DNA from: Polytrichum commune
Lineage: Eukaryota > Streptophyta > Polytrichopsida > Polytrichales > Polytrichaceae
NCBI GenBank assembly: GCA_950295325.1
Contig: OX485806.1
Coordinates: 4,154,001 to 4,218,000 of the forward strand
DNA: 64,000 nt
Direction: 5' to 3'
The notes beneath the pieces were generated by a model. That model was given only the letters and a program-made list of their open reading frames with translations, had not been told where the DNA came from and searched no databases. This document shows, in pieces, positions 1-14,400 of the stretch. Within the stretch, counting starts at the first letter, position 1. Each line of letters begins with the position of its first letter. The position numbers and the translations under genes are program-made.

Positions 1-1970
1 ACCACTTGTCCAAAAATAATAAGGGATGTGCACTTGTGGGGACGAAACCATCAAACGGTAACAACAAAAACAACAACATAACAACCACCATACTTGTGTA
101 GTTTTGCGATCTAATATACGTCACATTGACAGTTGGAATTGTCCGAAATTCATGCATCAATCCAAATATACTGAAAATCCTAGTTTACGAGGTGTTTTCA
201 CCCGTTCCAATCCTGATGTTTTAGACGAAAACCCCCAGGACGGGAAATCTAGAATTAAAAAAAAATCATTTCTTGTTCTATGGATGAAATTGCCACCAAC
301 ACCCCCCCAAAATCATACAACTTGGATGAAATGCTCAAAATTGGATGAAAATCTACAACTCCATCCACATGTGCCCCCCCCCCCCCTTATCTCCAACGTA
401 CGGTCGTTGCCGTTTCGACTTTCCTCGAAAACTCGAAAAGAAACACGGATGTGTATGATCCGAACACTTCAATGTCGTGATGTACTAGGCGACCCACCGT
501 GATCCAAAACATTAGTTAGTTGGGGATGAAGCATTCCCGCTTTTGCCCTCCATGTGACAATATGGTCGGGCAAATCGAAGGTGGAATCCGGTCGCCACGT
601 TACGTTACTAGGACACAAAAGCCCCTCGCACTTAGGGTTATCCTCGGTCACACTTATGTAGTGGTGTCGTAGTAGCTATGCCCTAATACTCTATATCCGG
701 TGTTAGCGAGGGGGATGCTACATTCGTTCTACGAATTGGCATATAGTTTTAACTTGTCTTGTCGGGTGGGGCTCGGAGGCATCCGGAATCCTCCATTATC
801 TACATCCATTATCTACTTGCTTACGTGGACGTGGTGCCGGGTGCCCACAACATAAAGAAAGTTACTCGCGTCCCATCCGTACATGAGGTTGCTTACATAC
901 ATACAAACGTGGTGGTGCTTTGGTATATTGGAGTTGAAGCTTCTTATCCGCATCAACATGAGTTGCTACGTATGTATGGTTTCAAGAGTTCGGTACCACT
1001 AGCACATTGATTCAAAGTGTTGCCACTTTCCCCCCCCCCCTCCAACTAAAAATAATAATAATTAAAAAAACCCAAAATCTTTGGGCCCTTGTGGTCATTC
1101 CACTCTTCGATATATTCGAACCTTCCGTGCTTTTTGGTTGGGCCTAGTCCGGAAAGAGTGAGCAACTTAGCCAACTAGACAATCTCATGGAGCAAAGGAT
1201 ATTGCCACACAAGCGAGCTAGCGTGCGTGCGTGAAGTTGGCTGCCTAGTGGCAAAAATCTACCTTTCCATGCATAGTTTGTTTCTCTTTGTGTTTTTTTT
1301 AGTTTTGACTCTATCCGTTGGATTGTATGTGCCAAAACAAATCTCTGATCTAGAGAGCCGAAGAACAAGTATGATGCCCATAGTTATCAGGGGGCACAAG
1401 ATGTCGGCGACTGCACATATCCATGATATATAAAGGGAGGGGCAATTCTGAACATGAAAGTGAGCCTCCTTGCTGACGAGTGTTATGATTATCCCGATGA
1501 ACAAGTATGATGCCTATTTGTTCGGTTTCTCATGATAAGAGACACAAATCATTTTACTACGTCCCCCATGAGTGGTAATTTTGCTTGGGTTGAATGAGTA
1601 TGAGATTCGGGGCAAATCCGATAAAATATGTTAAACCCAAGTATTTATCATGGTGTTCCCTAAGGAACGTAATCACATACCCCGTGAAGGAATTCAAGCA
1701 TTGAATCCAATGCATTTGATCAATTATGTCGAAGTGGAAAATGGCTTCATTGTTTAGGGGCTAATGAAATGTCGATGGCCTTAGTGTGCAAAGAGGCGAG
1801 ATTTGATTCAACTTACTTCATCCGGTCCATAATGATTGGACCTAATGTGATGTATTCTCCCTAGATTAAATTTGTGAGTAAAGAGAAATTAGTGTTCATA
1901 TGGTATATGTGCTACATACATTCTCTATAGCAAATATAGGCGGTGGAAAATAATAGCAACAAGAGTAGTA
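1..1970. other. No recognised gene
   Basis: The open frames here (for example 104-502 and 759-1010) have no recognisable domain and are interrupted by homopolymer tracts. Poly-C runs occur near 372-388 and 1029-1040. I see no splice-linked coding series and no clear transposon ends. Confidence 0.6.
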
Positions 1971-1973
1971 TAA

Positions 1974-2485
1974 GGGGCGGTTTACACTATGGACCAAGAG
2001 CCATGACCAAGAAAATTAAATCATTTTCATGGTCAGAGCTCTTGGCCAAGAGCCGTGACCATGAAAAATCAAAAATGGATTTTTGAGTGGCTTGGTCACT
2101 CTTGTAGTGTAAAGTGGATTTGGACCGGGACAACCTTGGGCTGATTTTTTAATATAAATCCCAACGATCTACAGTAACATAAAAAAAATCGGGAAAAAAA
2201 TATATTAAAAAAAACAAATCGGCCAATGGCTGATTTTCAGCCTTACGGCTCCCTTGATTTCCGTTGAGTCGAGCATTTTGCCTCGCCTCAACGGAAAACC
2301 CGTTGGACCATGGCGCATTATCCAAATGGCAGATTTTAGTAGTTTTTGGGGACCTCAAAGTTAGTGGTCATTCTCCTTTTTTCAAGGTAGTGTAAAGCCA
2401 AATGGGACCAAGAGCACTTTACTCTCCAATCACAGATTTTAGAATTTCATGGTCATGGCTCTTGGTCCATAGTGTAAACCGCCCC
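1974..2485. mobile_element. PIF/Harbinger-like MITE (family B, copy 1)
   Basis: The ends are inverted repeats beginning GGGGCGGTTTACACTATGGA and continue for more than 30 bp with small differences. The element is flanked by TAA on both sides (1971-1973 and 2486-2488). A 3-bp TAA/TTA target duplication with a G-rich terminus is characteristic of PIF/Harbinger and Tourist-like elements. The frame at 2149-2358 inside it has no recognisable domain, so this is a non-coding derivative. A larger relative lies at 34423-35643. Confidence 0.85.
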
Positions 2486-3160
2486 TAAGAAAAGCGGTTG
2501 CAAAACAACTCTGCACTCAGTCATCTGCTGTGGTTATTACCACTCGAATAGCAATTTTATGTAATATTCTTGTTGGCAACTGAAATACAATTCCATTGTA
2601 CCAAACACATGCGTTGCTTGGGTACATTGTAGGTTGACATTGTCTAGGAAAGGTACAAAGGATCAATATTTTTTATTAGTGGATGTATCATATCAACAAA
2701 TTTCATAGATAAATCCACCACATTCTTCATTGAACAGTCGTTTATGAAACGACATCATAATCTCAAATGAGATAGTGAAATCTTGGACCAACAAGTGCTA
2801 ATATATGTCATGAAACTCTTCAATGCACCAAGATACCGAAACTTACTTGGGTCTTCTTTATGAGGAAATTATCAAGGATACATATTTTTTATTACTGGAT
2901 GTACCATAACAACAAACTATGTTATGGATGAATGCACCACATTCTTCATTGGACAATAATCATTGTGGAACAAATTCATAAGCTCAAATGGATCAGTCAA
3001 GAATTTGACCAACAAGTGCCAATATACGTCAAGAAACTAAAGACCGCATTGCTTGAGTACATTTGTGTGCAAAAGTTTCAAAGGATTAGAGTTTAATTAG
3101 TGATTGTGTTATTTTAACATAAAGAAAAGAAAAGAAAAGTATTAACATCGGTGAAATGAA

Positions 3161-3727
3161 TTTGAGCCCGTCGGCCCTATGTTGTTCAAGAGCCCCCTTG
3201 GTACATGATAGGGTTCACTGCCTACCTTGCGGTAGGTGGGCTCTGCTGGTTGTTTTGTAACCATGTCAGTTTTCCTTATAACCGGGGAAGAGCCAGATTC
3301 ACATATACCGTTATCTATATCTATTTATATGTATATAATTCAGCAGGATTTGAGCCTGTCGGCCCTATGTTGTTCAAGAGCCCCCTTGATACATGATAGG
3401 GTTCACTCCATACCTTGCAGTAGGTGGACTTTGCTGGTTGTTTTATAACCATGTCAATTTTCCTTATAACCAAGGAAGAGCCAGCTTCACATATATCTAT
3501 ACTTATATCTATTTATATGTATATGATTCAACAAGATTTGAGCATGTCGTCCCTATGTTGTTCAAGAGCCCCCTTGGTACATGATAGGCTTCACTGCCTA
3601 CCTTGCGATAGGTGGGCTTTGCTGGTTGTTTTGTAACCATGTCAATTTTTCTTATAACCGGGGAAGAGCCAGTTTCACATATATCTATACTTATATCTAT
3701 TTATATGTATATGATTCAACATGATTT
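3161..3727. repeat. 188-bp tandem repeat, three copies
   Basis: Units begin at 3161, 3349 and 3537 with the shared start TTTGAGC(C/A)(C/T)GTC. Each unit carries the phrase GGTAGGTGG(G/A)CT followed by GCTGGTTGTTTT, and the units are about 90% alike by eye. The pairs of 60-70-residue frames in this stretch are repeat artefacts that recur every 188 bp. Confidence 0.9.
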
Positions 3728-4261
3728 CTTTATTTATGAATGAATGTGTTAAGTATTTGATGGCTAATTGACGTAATATTTTTGTTTGTTTTTGGGAACA
3801 AATGATGGGGAGATGTGTAAGCTTTCTAGTAGATTGATGCTTCCGTGCAGATGGGTCGCCTGCAGAGATGACTATGAGAGGTTCGACTTGCGAAGCTTGG
3901 GTGCCGGTTGCTTTCTATATATTTTTAGTGGGTCGCATTTATCTTCTTCCTCCTTTTTTATTTTATTTTTTATTTTTTTGCATTGATGGCTTGGTCAATA
4001 GATGCATCATGGGGGAAGGTTATTCGACTGGTTTTCATGTGGACAGATGTTATAGACAAGTGTACCACATTCCTCACGGCCGGACAATCATTTTGGACAC
4101 AAAGTTATCGGCTCAAAATGGGACAGTCAAAGCTTGGGCCGGCAAAGGGAGCTAGGCTAATATCTGTCTAGAAGCTCTTCCAATACCAGGATTCACAAGT
4201 ACTACGGCCATGGTGACGGTCTTACTCATGCAGGGTCGTAATAATGAGTGTGAGTGCCTTA
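3728..4261. other. No recognised gene
   Basis: The region holds short overlapping frames only and a T-rich tract near 3950-3980. I see no recognisable domain or transposon terminus. Confidence 0.5.
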
Positions 4262-5010
4262 CACTCGGGGATGAACTCGGATGCAAATTTTCTGATACCA
4301 CGTACAAATTTCCTTGCAGATATAGAGAGTAGAGGCGTCCATAACTGATCACTTTTAAGAGATTCTGCGCTAGATCTGGAGAAGTATAAGGCAGTGTAAA
4401 TTTGTTTTCCATGTTGGAAGATAGAAATCAGAAGGATTGTAAAAAATTTGGTAATTTTTTTTTATAAAAAATCAAAATTTCTGTGAATTTTTGAAGCCAA
4501 AAGTTGGTTCGAATATATTACCAATGTCTAGATTATGTCCTAACCGCTCATTCCTTCTCACTTTAGCACTCAAAACAGGGACAATGTGTCATGGCACTAT
4601 TGGTTCTGGCTTGATCGAAATCGAATCCGAGCTTACACTGTAGGATGAACTCGGATACACATTTTTTGATTCAACGTACAAATTTTCTTGCAGATATGTA
4701 GAGTAGAGGCGGTTATAACTGATCAATTAAGAGATTCTACACTAGATCTGGAGAAGTATAAGGCAGTGCAAATTTCTTTTTCATGTTGGAAGATAGAAAT
4801 AAGGAGGGTTGCAGATTTTTTGATAATTTTTATTTCTTAAAATCAAATTATTGTGAATTTTTGAAGCCAAAAGTTGGTATGAACATATTCTCAATGTCTA
4901 GAGTATGTCATAACCATTCATTTTAACCACTCTTTCCTCCTCACTTTAGCATTCAAAAAAGGGACAATGTGACATAGGCACGATTGGTTCTAGCTTGATT
5001 GAAATTGAGT
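4262..5010. repeat. Diverged direct duplication, about 373-bp period
   Basis: Copy 1 (from 4262) and copy 2 (from 4635) share GATGAACTCGGAT, AGATCTGGAGAAGTATAAGG, CATGTTGGAAGATAGAAAT and TTTTGAAGCCAAAAGTTGG in the same order. A third, partial piece at about 5220-5290 keeps the CTCATTCCTCCTCACTTTA part. No coding function is apparent. Confidence 0.85.
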
Positions 5011-5299
5011 CCTAGTGTAATCAAGATTTAGTTCTAGTGTGATTGAAATTATGGCACCCTATGGATTCCCCATGGGGTCTTGATTGGGAACAGGTGGTTC
5101 GATTATAAGTTGTTTTTTCATTGTAACTTAACTTAGCTTAAAGCGAATCATGCTGTCACAACAACTTTGACATGGTTTCATGGACTGCCTTTGAGTAGAG
5201 TAGGCCCCCCCAAAACCGATCATCTAACTGCTCATTCCTCCTCACTTTAACACTCAAGAACATTATGATTCGGACATGATCGAAATTCAGATATCTTAT

Positions 5300-6350
5300 A
5301 GATTGCCGATGGGGACTTGATTGGGAATAGGCGCCTCTACTATAATTATCCTTTGGGTCACGATGTTGTTGAGCTGGAGTGAGTAACCAATAGTATCCTT
5401 GGGCTCATTCTTTGAGGATCGGTCATGCAACTTTGCATGCAAGGATCATTCTTGTGAGCCTGTGCCTTCATAACAATATTAAGAGGGAGAATATGTTCTC
5501 TTTCCCAATGAATAATTTTCCTTGGTTGCCCTTTTATTCTAATATAAAAGTGTAGGATGTAGAATCTAGATTCACTTTCAACCCTGAATCCAAAGCAAAT
5601 GGAAAAAATAACTTGAGTTAGTAGGTCTTATTATGCTTAGAAAGAGAACAAGCTTTAAAAGTTAAGTAGTGTTATGTTACACGTTTAGTGGAGATACGTG
5701 TTGTGTGATATCAAACTAGGAGTGAGAATAAAAGTTGCGTAATTGGGTCCACGGTATGGCGACTACCTAGTTTGGGATTGCTAAGACATAGTTTTTAAGA
5801 ATCACTATTTTGAAGTTGCCTTAATAATATGCACATCTTAAAGACTATAGATGCTAAGGAAAACAAAAAATTCATATAATAAGAAATGATACGAATTGGC
5901 AATTATAGATGTAAAGATTTTATGATTCAAAAACAAATGATGTCAAGAAACTCCTCGCAACACTTCAAAACTACTACCTTCTTTCCAAGCATGTTCGAGC
6001 TCCTCTTGGGAGATGACATTAGTTATTATCAATAAAGCATAGAAAGTGATTCTCAAAGAAGTGTTTAGAAGGGGGATGAAGTCTTCTAGTCAAGATTGAA
6101 AGAGGTCATGACTGCAAGCTTGGCATGTCGCCACATAGAGGCATCTACATTAAGTTTTCTTGACAGGGTCAAAAGCTTGCGGCTTAGGGACTCACATGCC
6201 CACCACGTCGAAGACCAATTAACACCTTCGGAAACCTTCCGGGTGGCACCGTGAACAAACTCCAATGTCACATCCTCACAATTTTGTAGCATTAAAATAT
6301 CTCATGGGCTAAGCCCGGTGGGAACTCAAATTAACAAAATGGCATGCTAA
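5300..6350. other. No recognised gene
   Basis: AT-rich intergenic sequence. The frame at 6086-6292 on the minus strand gives a Trp-rich 68-residue peptide with no family I can name; it may be a scrap of a decayed transposon. Confidence 0.5.
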
Positions 6351-6359
6351 TACTTGCCC

Positions 6360-6450
6360 ACTAACGCATGCGGGTGTTATCTGTTACTTTTTTTTTTATG
6401 AGACACCTGTATTTGAATTGTGTGTGGTTAGGTGAGGATCAAAGAAGAAA
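6360..6450 (-). repeat. Dispersed repeat (family D, copy 1)
   Basis: Read on the minus strand this segment contains GATCCTCACCTAACCACACA, then CAAATACAGGTGTCTCAT. The same order appears at 16877-16972 and, more diverged, at 27621-27690. The full element borders were not resolved. Confidence 0.55.
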
Positions 6451-6459
6451 CACCATAAA

Positions 6460-9050
6460 AACACTTTTTTTTTGAAAAAGTGGACTACATCTTCAAACTT
6501 TATTAACTACTCCACACTTGAGGACGAACACAATTGGGAGAACTTTTATATATATATAGTTAAGAAATCAACAAACATGCACTTTTGATAACCATGGCTA
6601 AATCATGGGAGGGGCAATTTTCAATCCATTTGTTTTTTTCGCTAATGCTTCATTGTAGATTTGCTAATTCAACTTAAGTTTTTTTTTTTTGTGTAAATCT
6701 AACTGGTTGGAGTTGAAAACACGAAAAACAACCGAGTGACACCCACATACCTTTGTATTTCTATTGCTGAGGACACATGTCCCGGGACACATCATACACT
6801 GCATGCTGGTGTTTCGTTGTCTTGTCAGGAAGGTGTTAACATAGCATCCGTGATCAGCGAATTCGATACACATCGAATACTGTCGATGTATGTTGTACTA
6901 CGAAGTTGAAAGTTTCCAAACTTCAAAGTTATATCGAGTAAATTGATGTAGTCGTGCATGAGACCTAGTAAGAGGTATGTACTAGGCTGTTGGTTCGATT
7001 GTGTTACCTGGTTCATGCATTGGTGCCGATGTTGATGGGTTTGGTAGATATATTGGCTATGGAGTTTCGCATTCAGATGAAATCTGGCCGGATGCGAGCG
7101 GCGCAATACAGTGGATTGATGGATATAATTGTGCGAGGTGGCATCGTGCGTTACATAACTTTTGGTGGTTTTGAAAGGAGATGCTGTAATATGGTGGCTT
7201 TCATTTACGGCCATGCGATCGCGAGGATTGACAGGGATTCAGGGAAGGGAGCCAAGATCGAAGGCAACAAAATAGTGCATAATGGCAAGTGCGACGAATG
7301 CGCAAGCAAATGTCACCCAACCCACTGGCGACAAAACCAATGTTGTCACGGAAAAGGGGGAAGAGGAGGGGGACTGTGCAAGTTCGTGCTATACAATCGA
7401 TTGGAACGGTAGTGGCTAAATTGCTAAGTAATTGCTAAGCTCCGTACACGCACCACCGCTTTCCATGAGGCTCCGTTGTTGATCGAACACGTTCCGCGTG
7501 AAAGGGGGTCAAAAGTGGGGATACTTAAAAGACCCGCTTTCTTGCCCTTTCCGTAGACTTCAACATGTGCTTAATAACTCTTCCGGCTTTGGCCGTTGAT
7601 CCACCTTTTGACCAGCTTTGGAACTGCCATTGAAGTTCATCAAGGGTTAGGTTGGCTCCGCTTATTAGGAAGTTACCCATAGGTAGTAGTGGAGCTAATG
7701 TATTATTATATGAGCTAAGCACCGTGACCATCATCAATAATTTTCCCAAACTCGGCATCTCGCGGACACACAAACCAACGTTCAAGCTAAGCCGCAATCT
7801 CAAAATTCTTCTGAAAGGAGCATATGACCGGTGCCAGCTTTATGCAACGTATTGTTAAAAATCGGTTGGCCCCTAATAGCTTTGTCAAGGAAAGGTTGAC
7901 CGCCTTTCCTGTAAAGTCCCAAGGTTCAAACTCTCCATTCACAGGACGAGGTTGCGACCTCTGTCGTAGTGACACCCATATGAAGGTATAACAGTGCTTG
8001 ATTTTGATTCCCTGGGACCAGGAATGTTTTTAATGGAAGCCAGTTGGTGCACCAATACATCGAGCTTTCAAACACCACATTTATGTAAAGCCCAGTTGTA
8101 AATTAACATATTTCAAGCATCTCCGTAAACAAAGTACCACGAGTTTCTGGTGAGCTGTGGAGGGAGCCTGCAGCTTGACTTCCTACAAACTCCTTTGCGG
8201 CTGTTTTCACGGGGTGGAAGAACGGTCTAAGTTATCACAAAAGGGATGCATGTCAAAAACCGCCAGAAATTTCGAACCATTATTTCCGGGTGTAGATTAC
8301 CTTGGGAGAGCCGTGCAGATCAACATGCAGGCGCACGATGCAGTCCGTCACTTTTCTACCCTTTCTTTCTTCGTTTTTCAGCTTTCAACCATGTCTATGC
8401 GAAGCCCGGGTTGGGTAACACATGGACATGCCAACAACAATATTACTTGGCATGGACTGCGACCGTGCTCTTATCTAGAAAATTGAAACCTACACGAGTT
8501 ATAACGTTGAAATGATTTACTTGATGACAATCAGCTGCTCGCAGTCAGAAACATGCACTCAGCTTGGACTCTGTGGTGACGGTGAGCAATGAATTGAACT
8601 CTCGGATACCTATGATGGTTCCTAACTTCCTTTGCCTCAAATTTTGATGGTATTGCAAGATTAGTATCTCCACTTATTGCTTGCCTCCAAGTACTGTATA
8701 TAATAAGCAGGGTACCCAACAGAACTCAGCTCTCCACAGAGTAGGCCATGTATACCTGCTAGCTGAATAGAGCTGTTTAGTCATACTGATCTCCTAGTTT
8801 TGGCTATCAGCAATATTTCTTGAAGTTGGATTTTGCCACAATGGCAATCTTTCATTGGTTGGGACCCACTCAGATTCCACGTGGACATTATAGTTCGACG
8901 TCGAAAAGCTGAACCAGCAGGAAGCACCTTATTTGTGCTACTCAGATTATAGGGTTAGGTTTAATGAATGTTATTCTCATCTGAGGTAGGTACCACCAAA
9001 TCTTAGTGGTTGTTTACAGCGAAAACATTATCAAGGGAAGGCAATATGCA
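6460..9050. other. No recognised gene
   Basis: Several medium frames exist (6825-7214 minus, 6990-7412 plus, 7525-7803 minus, 8157-8486 plus). None shows a recognisable domain, and none joins neighbours through convincing splice sites. 7525-7803 minus is rich in charged residues at its end and could be a transposon relic, but I cannot assign it. Confidence 0.45.
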
Positions 9051-9058
9051 GTGTTGGC

Positions 9059-9144
9059 TTCGTATCTGTATGGCTACTTATGCATGAATTGGGTGTAGGC
9101 TTAGTATCTACATGGCTACTTATGCTTGAATTGGGTGTAGGCTG
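9059..9144. repeat. 43-bp tandem duplication
   Basis: The phrase ATGGCTACTTATGC followed by TTGAATTGGGTGTAGGCT occurs twice in succession with a few substitutions. Confidence 0.8.
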
Positions 9145-9149
9145 CTGTG

Positions 9150-10500
9150 AGACAAGTTATGAAGATCCTTTCTCCCTTTAGGCTTTGTCTTTTTGAGCCC
9201 AAGGACGTAAATGAATTAAACTAACCAAAGAACCATCTAACTTATATAACATATTGTACCAGAATTCTACAATACTGAAGGAGTGAGACGGTGTACGTCC
9301 AGACCTAAAGTTGAAGAATAATACAAAGGATTTGGACCAGTTGTACCAGTTCACAAAGCGCAATGCGACAATAAAGTACTAGTACTGTTGACACAATCTT
9401 GGCAAGCTACATATGAAAATGAAATTCGAAAGAAAACATTGGCCTATGGGAACCCCGGAGCCACAAGCGTGATCATAGGTGTAATATAATTTGCAAGTTG
9501 ATGTATACAAATGTATGAAAAATATTGAAACTGCAAGAAAAATACCTTTCTTTGTGGCAAACCAGAGTAATCTCCTAGACCAAGACCTTAGGAACTCCAA
9601 CGATTCTCATGCACAAACTTGTTGAAATAAGGATTGTGAGAGTAGATATTTTTGGTGGCGCCACATGACTTGAGTCAAGTTTTTATGAGGCTGTTGTCCT
9701 ACTACGAGGAATTGCTAGGATGTTTCATTTTAGTGCCAATTTTTTCAACCAAGTTAGGTAATGCTAGGGCGCTCATTTTCCCTGTCCACCAATGTCACAT
9801 GAAAGTGCCTTGTCACCATAGTCAAGCTCAGTGTTGAAGGAAATAAGTTATGGAATTCCTCATGTTGCCATCGAATTGACATGTTCTTGGCAGTTCTCCG
9901 GTCCTTTTCAAGTCAGAAATGTGACATTCAAATACATGAGAAACCCGGGATTTGCACATGCAACACACTGTTCCTGTACAATGTTGCTTCTACAATGACA
10001 ACGTGAAGTACACAGTATAGCACCTTGTAACCAAACGGCGCAAAAGTTATAAAATAAGTAAGTTATTACATCTTGGATGAGCACTGTTTGAGAATCAGGA
10101 ATCTCTTAGGCTCAGAACTTGAGCACAAGCCTAGTAAAGAGCAGGTCCAATGGAGACCATAGAAAACTTCGCACCGCATATTCGAGAACTTAAATGATAG
10201 CAATAAGCAGTGAGAGGAAATAATCGCATATGTGAGTGAGCATACCTCTTATTCATCCGACATGAATGCGCTGAAATAATATGTAGTCCGGAGGTTACTT
10301 TTAAAAGTAGATTTGACACCGGAATTAGCTTCAAAAATCCCAAATTAGTAAAGTCAAAGTCATTCAAGATGCAATTAGCCACACACTCAAAGGGGAGAAG
10401 TTAATGCTTTAGATGGATGGGAAGTGTGCTTGTATGCAACAATTTCCTCTTGGCACAATGAGCTTGGGTTGAAGTTAATTTATGTGTTTGTTGATCATAG
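9150..10500. other. No recognised gene
   Basis: Only short frames without recognisable motifs. I see no inverted-repeat element ends. Confidence 0.5.
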
Positions 10501-10503
10501 AGT

Positions 10504-11030
10504 CATCCACCAAAAAGGCGATGCAGCTAGCGGTCAAAGAGGCTCTTCATTTATGCTTGCTTCGATAGGATGCCAACATATCTATCTATTTATATATCTT
10601 TTCTATCTAGATGTGTATGCTGTCATTTCATATTTTCAATCTCCAAGCTCTGGCAAGATTGCCACATACCAATTGCCATTGTTGATAGCATGGTGGGTGA
10701 TTTAGATATGATAGTATGAAGGTATTGCTTAATCAACAAACTAAAATTATGGTACAATAGAATATTGGTTTCTTGTCCATATTGACAAATGTTGGGTTGC
10801 TTTGGTGGAGAGTAACACCCAACCAACCCACCTCCCTCCATGACAAATCATACCTAAACTCTACAAGGCTAGTACTCATGTTAGGTTAGTCTTGTCAGTT
10901 GTCACAAAGATCCTCACCAAAAGATGGCAGTAGCCCGCATGCAAAGAGGCTTCTCATTGACACTTGCTTTTGTCAAGAAGCCGATGTTTCTACCTATCCA
11001 TCTATCTATTTGGTGGAGAGTGTATTTTGT
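10504..11030. repeat. Diverged direct repeat, about 410-bp spacing
   Basis: The segment near 10504-10610 (CACCAAAAAGGCGATG, then GCAAAGAGGCT-like text, then a run of CTATCTATTT) recurs near 10915-11015 with many substitutions and small indels. No coding function is apparent. Confidence 0.55.
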
Positions 11031-11458
11031 GCATGACACCAAAAGAGGTTAGAATTTGCCTACTTGCATGCAAATTTTGTAGAGCTCAGATAAGAAAAAT
11101 ATCTTGAAGAGTAGCAAATTTCAAGTTGTCATGTGAAGGCCATGACAATATGAGGAACTTTGGGGATCATTGTCATATTTGAGGGGTGGCCACTCATTGG
11201 AAAGACCTCAGGAAGAGCTACAACACAAACTATTCATTTACTTCATTTGAATAAGATCAAACAAACTTGAGCATCATTTGAACTTAACTTGGAAACCCAC
11301 ACCAATCAAATGGCCGGATAAAATCACATTTGTTAATAAAATTCACTGAAACACTGGACAAATGATGTATTAGTAGTGGGTTTCCAACATTGTTGGTTTT
11401 TGTTGTGGCTTACCTATGTGGCATGATATTACTAACCTTGAGCAAGCTGACTTAGATC

Positions 11459-14400
11459 CAGTGTTTCTTTTTAACAAAGGGTCCAACCTTTCATGTGACG
11501 GCCAATTTTTACATCATCGGTTTTTTGACGGGCTGGTCATATTTTAGCATGTCTTTTGACACCCAATTTTCCAAACTGACAGGTCCACAAACCCTTACTT
11601 GCTTGCAATTCTATTTTATCCACAACAACAAATAGTAGTACAATTTGGAACAATATGCAATCAAATCAATTCCATTATCTTGTTTTCGATGACTTCAATG
11701 TCCATCACTTGTGATACAAAATTTCAAGTGATGTTTTGAAGCACTCACACATAGAGGAGTTCAATCTAAGACTAGAATGAGATGGTCCCTCATATTTCTC
11801 CACTCTTGAAGAACAGCTTGCCAATCAATCTCATTAGCACCTAATCCACATAGGGATACACGCATCAATGCATCCAATGTGTTCAAACGCAAATGTGATC
11901 GTAATGCACTCTTCACTATATTCTGCTTGGAGAATCCTCTCTCACATATTGTAGTACTAGCTGGTATGACAAGCATTTTTTGCCACAATTTGATGAGGTT
12001 TGGCCAATTTGTCTTCCACTCCAAAGTACAACCACATAGTGACCATGCCTCATGGATAGACTTCTGAGGACATTCATGTCAAATCGTCTCCGCAAACTCC
12101 AACATCTCTGCACTACATGCATCACGATCATTTTCAGAAGGTACAAACTTCTCCATCAACCTTTCCAACCATACATCTGTTGCTCTGGTCCTATCTTCTT
12201 CATCTGCAGGGTAGTACTTTGGGCTGAATAGCTTGGCTGCGTTAAATATTGGCAGATCCGGAAATCGTTCATTCAACACATCAATGATCTTTTGGACATA
12301 CTCTGCTGCAATCAACTTACATTCAAGCAGTGTTCCTGGCCTTTGATCTATAGGATCATTGATGAGTGGATAAAGCACCTCTGTTCCATCCTCACGAGCA
12401 AACAACAACCTCATATTTGGCACACTTTCCCTTAAAAACTTTCCCAAATTCTTAGCAGCCCTTCTAAAGGTTGGCCCTGTTCCACATAAGGAGAGTCTAC
12501 GTAGAACTGAAACACATACCTCAAGTCCTGATACAATTGATGTGATGTCCAGAAGATCATATTGGAACTTCTTGTTCAACTTGTTTAGTTCACACAAAAC
12601 ATCAACGAGCATGTGAAGAAGAAATTGGAACTGAAAAGATGTCATTTTCTGGTACCAGATTGGCTCTTCATCTTTGAATGCCTCTAAGATTGCAGGCATC
12701 ACATGAAGAAGTCGCTCCATAACTTGACCACGTGATAGCCAACGTACTGAATGGAATCGTAATGGCATGTGGGAATCTCTATCAAACTCCTCTAACAATT
12801 CTTTTAATTCTTTCCGTTGTATTGTGCTGCGCCCCATCCACTCATACACTTTGCTTGCAAATCGATCTAACACCAACAACTCAGGCAAATCTTTTGAAGC
12901 ATCCGCTGCAGCAAGAGTTTCCCTGCAAATCACAATATATTCATCAAACAAACAAAACTATATATTTCTACAAAACAATATGTAAGGAAACTACTGCCCT
13001 ACTATACCTGTGAGCAATGCAATGCACATTGACAAGTGAAGGCTGATCATTCCGAAATCGAGTAGACCCAATTCGAGAACCTATCATTGCGCTTGCTCCG
13101 TCAGTGGCCACCGCAACCAATTGATCTCGATTCCAATGAAGTTTGTTTAAAACCTCATCAACTGCAGTGTAAATACCCTCCCCTGTACCTGCTGTTATTG
13201 AAGATAACTCCACAAACTGGGTGACAAGAACTCCACTTCCTTGGCCAATCAAGTAACATACATGCATAATCAAATGTTGCTCCAGTGTCCTGTCGGTTGA
13301 TTCATCAACCATTAATGAAAACCCCGGAAAACCACGAGATTGTGTCAAAAACTTGTCCCTAATGTGTTCAGAAATGGCCCATAAAAATTCCAATGCCGCA
13401 TATTTAGATGTGTAGGCACCATAGTCATCATTCACAGGCATCTCTGGTGTATGAAGATCTCTGAGCAATTGACAAGTATCTTCATAGCTCAATATTGACC
13501 TGTCCTTTTGAATTGTGAAATGGAGTATCTTCATGCAAGTAATAATTCTTGCATATTCTCTGTTGATCATATTGTCCACATGACGATCCATTGGGGCTCC
13601 ACCACGTCTTCTGTCTTGGGCTTCCCAAATAGGTATAGATAAAATGTGCTCATGACTTCTTTCATGATCCTTAACAGAAGAATATTGCAATGACCTGCAA
13701 CCTATAGTAGCCCATCTACTTCGAGAATGCACATGAATACAAGATGCACATTCATCAACCCTAAGCGAGGACCATCTGCAGGTCTTAAATGCATCAACCA
13801 AGGTCTTCCAGTCTTCCAATTAGCCTTGAAAACTCGTATGTATTCCCTCCCTACATTTCTCTGTCGAGGGGTTTGTTCCCTTGGGGCAACAAGCTCAGGG
13901 TCATCATGTTCAGAACTAGAATCACCACTAGAGTGACCAGTAGTAGAGCTAGAACTTCTGGAAAGCCTAGCAATACGGGGTGCTTGAGGGACTCTAGGAG
14001 GAGGTGATCCAAAATTGACAGATGGGGTTACAACAACAGGAGATAAAGGTGGTGTTCTATTCATGTTTAGTGCAGGTGGACCACCAAACATGAAATTGAT
14101 ATTAAGTTGGCGTGTTGACCTGCCTGATCCAGTTGCACCACTACAAGAATTCATTCTACAAACCACAAGTCCCTTAAATTAAATTAGTGGAAATTTTGAT
14201 AAATGAATCCTCACAAAAATTCATAAGTAGTTCGAAACATAATACAATGCACCAAAATTATAGTGTTTCATAATAAACTAATGCAATATGCGAAGTCGGA
14301 GGTTAGTCCAAAACTTCATGAGCAGAGTTCACGATAATTAGTGCTCTAGTACACTATTATTCTAAATTTTATTCACAATGCATAGTCTTCAAAATACACA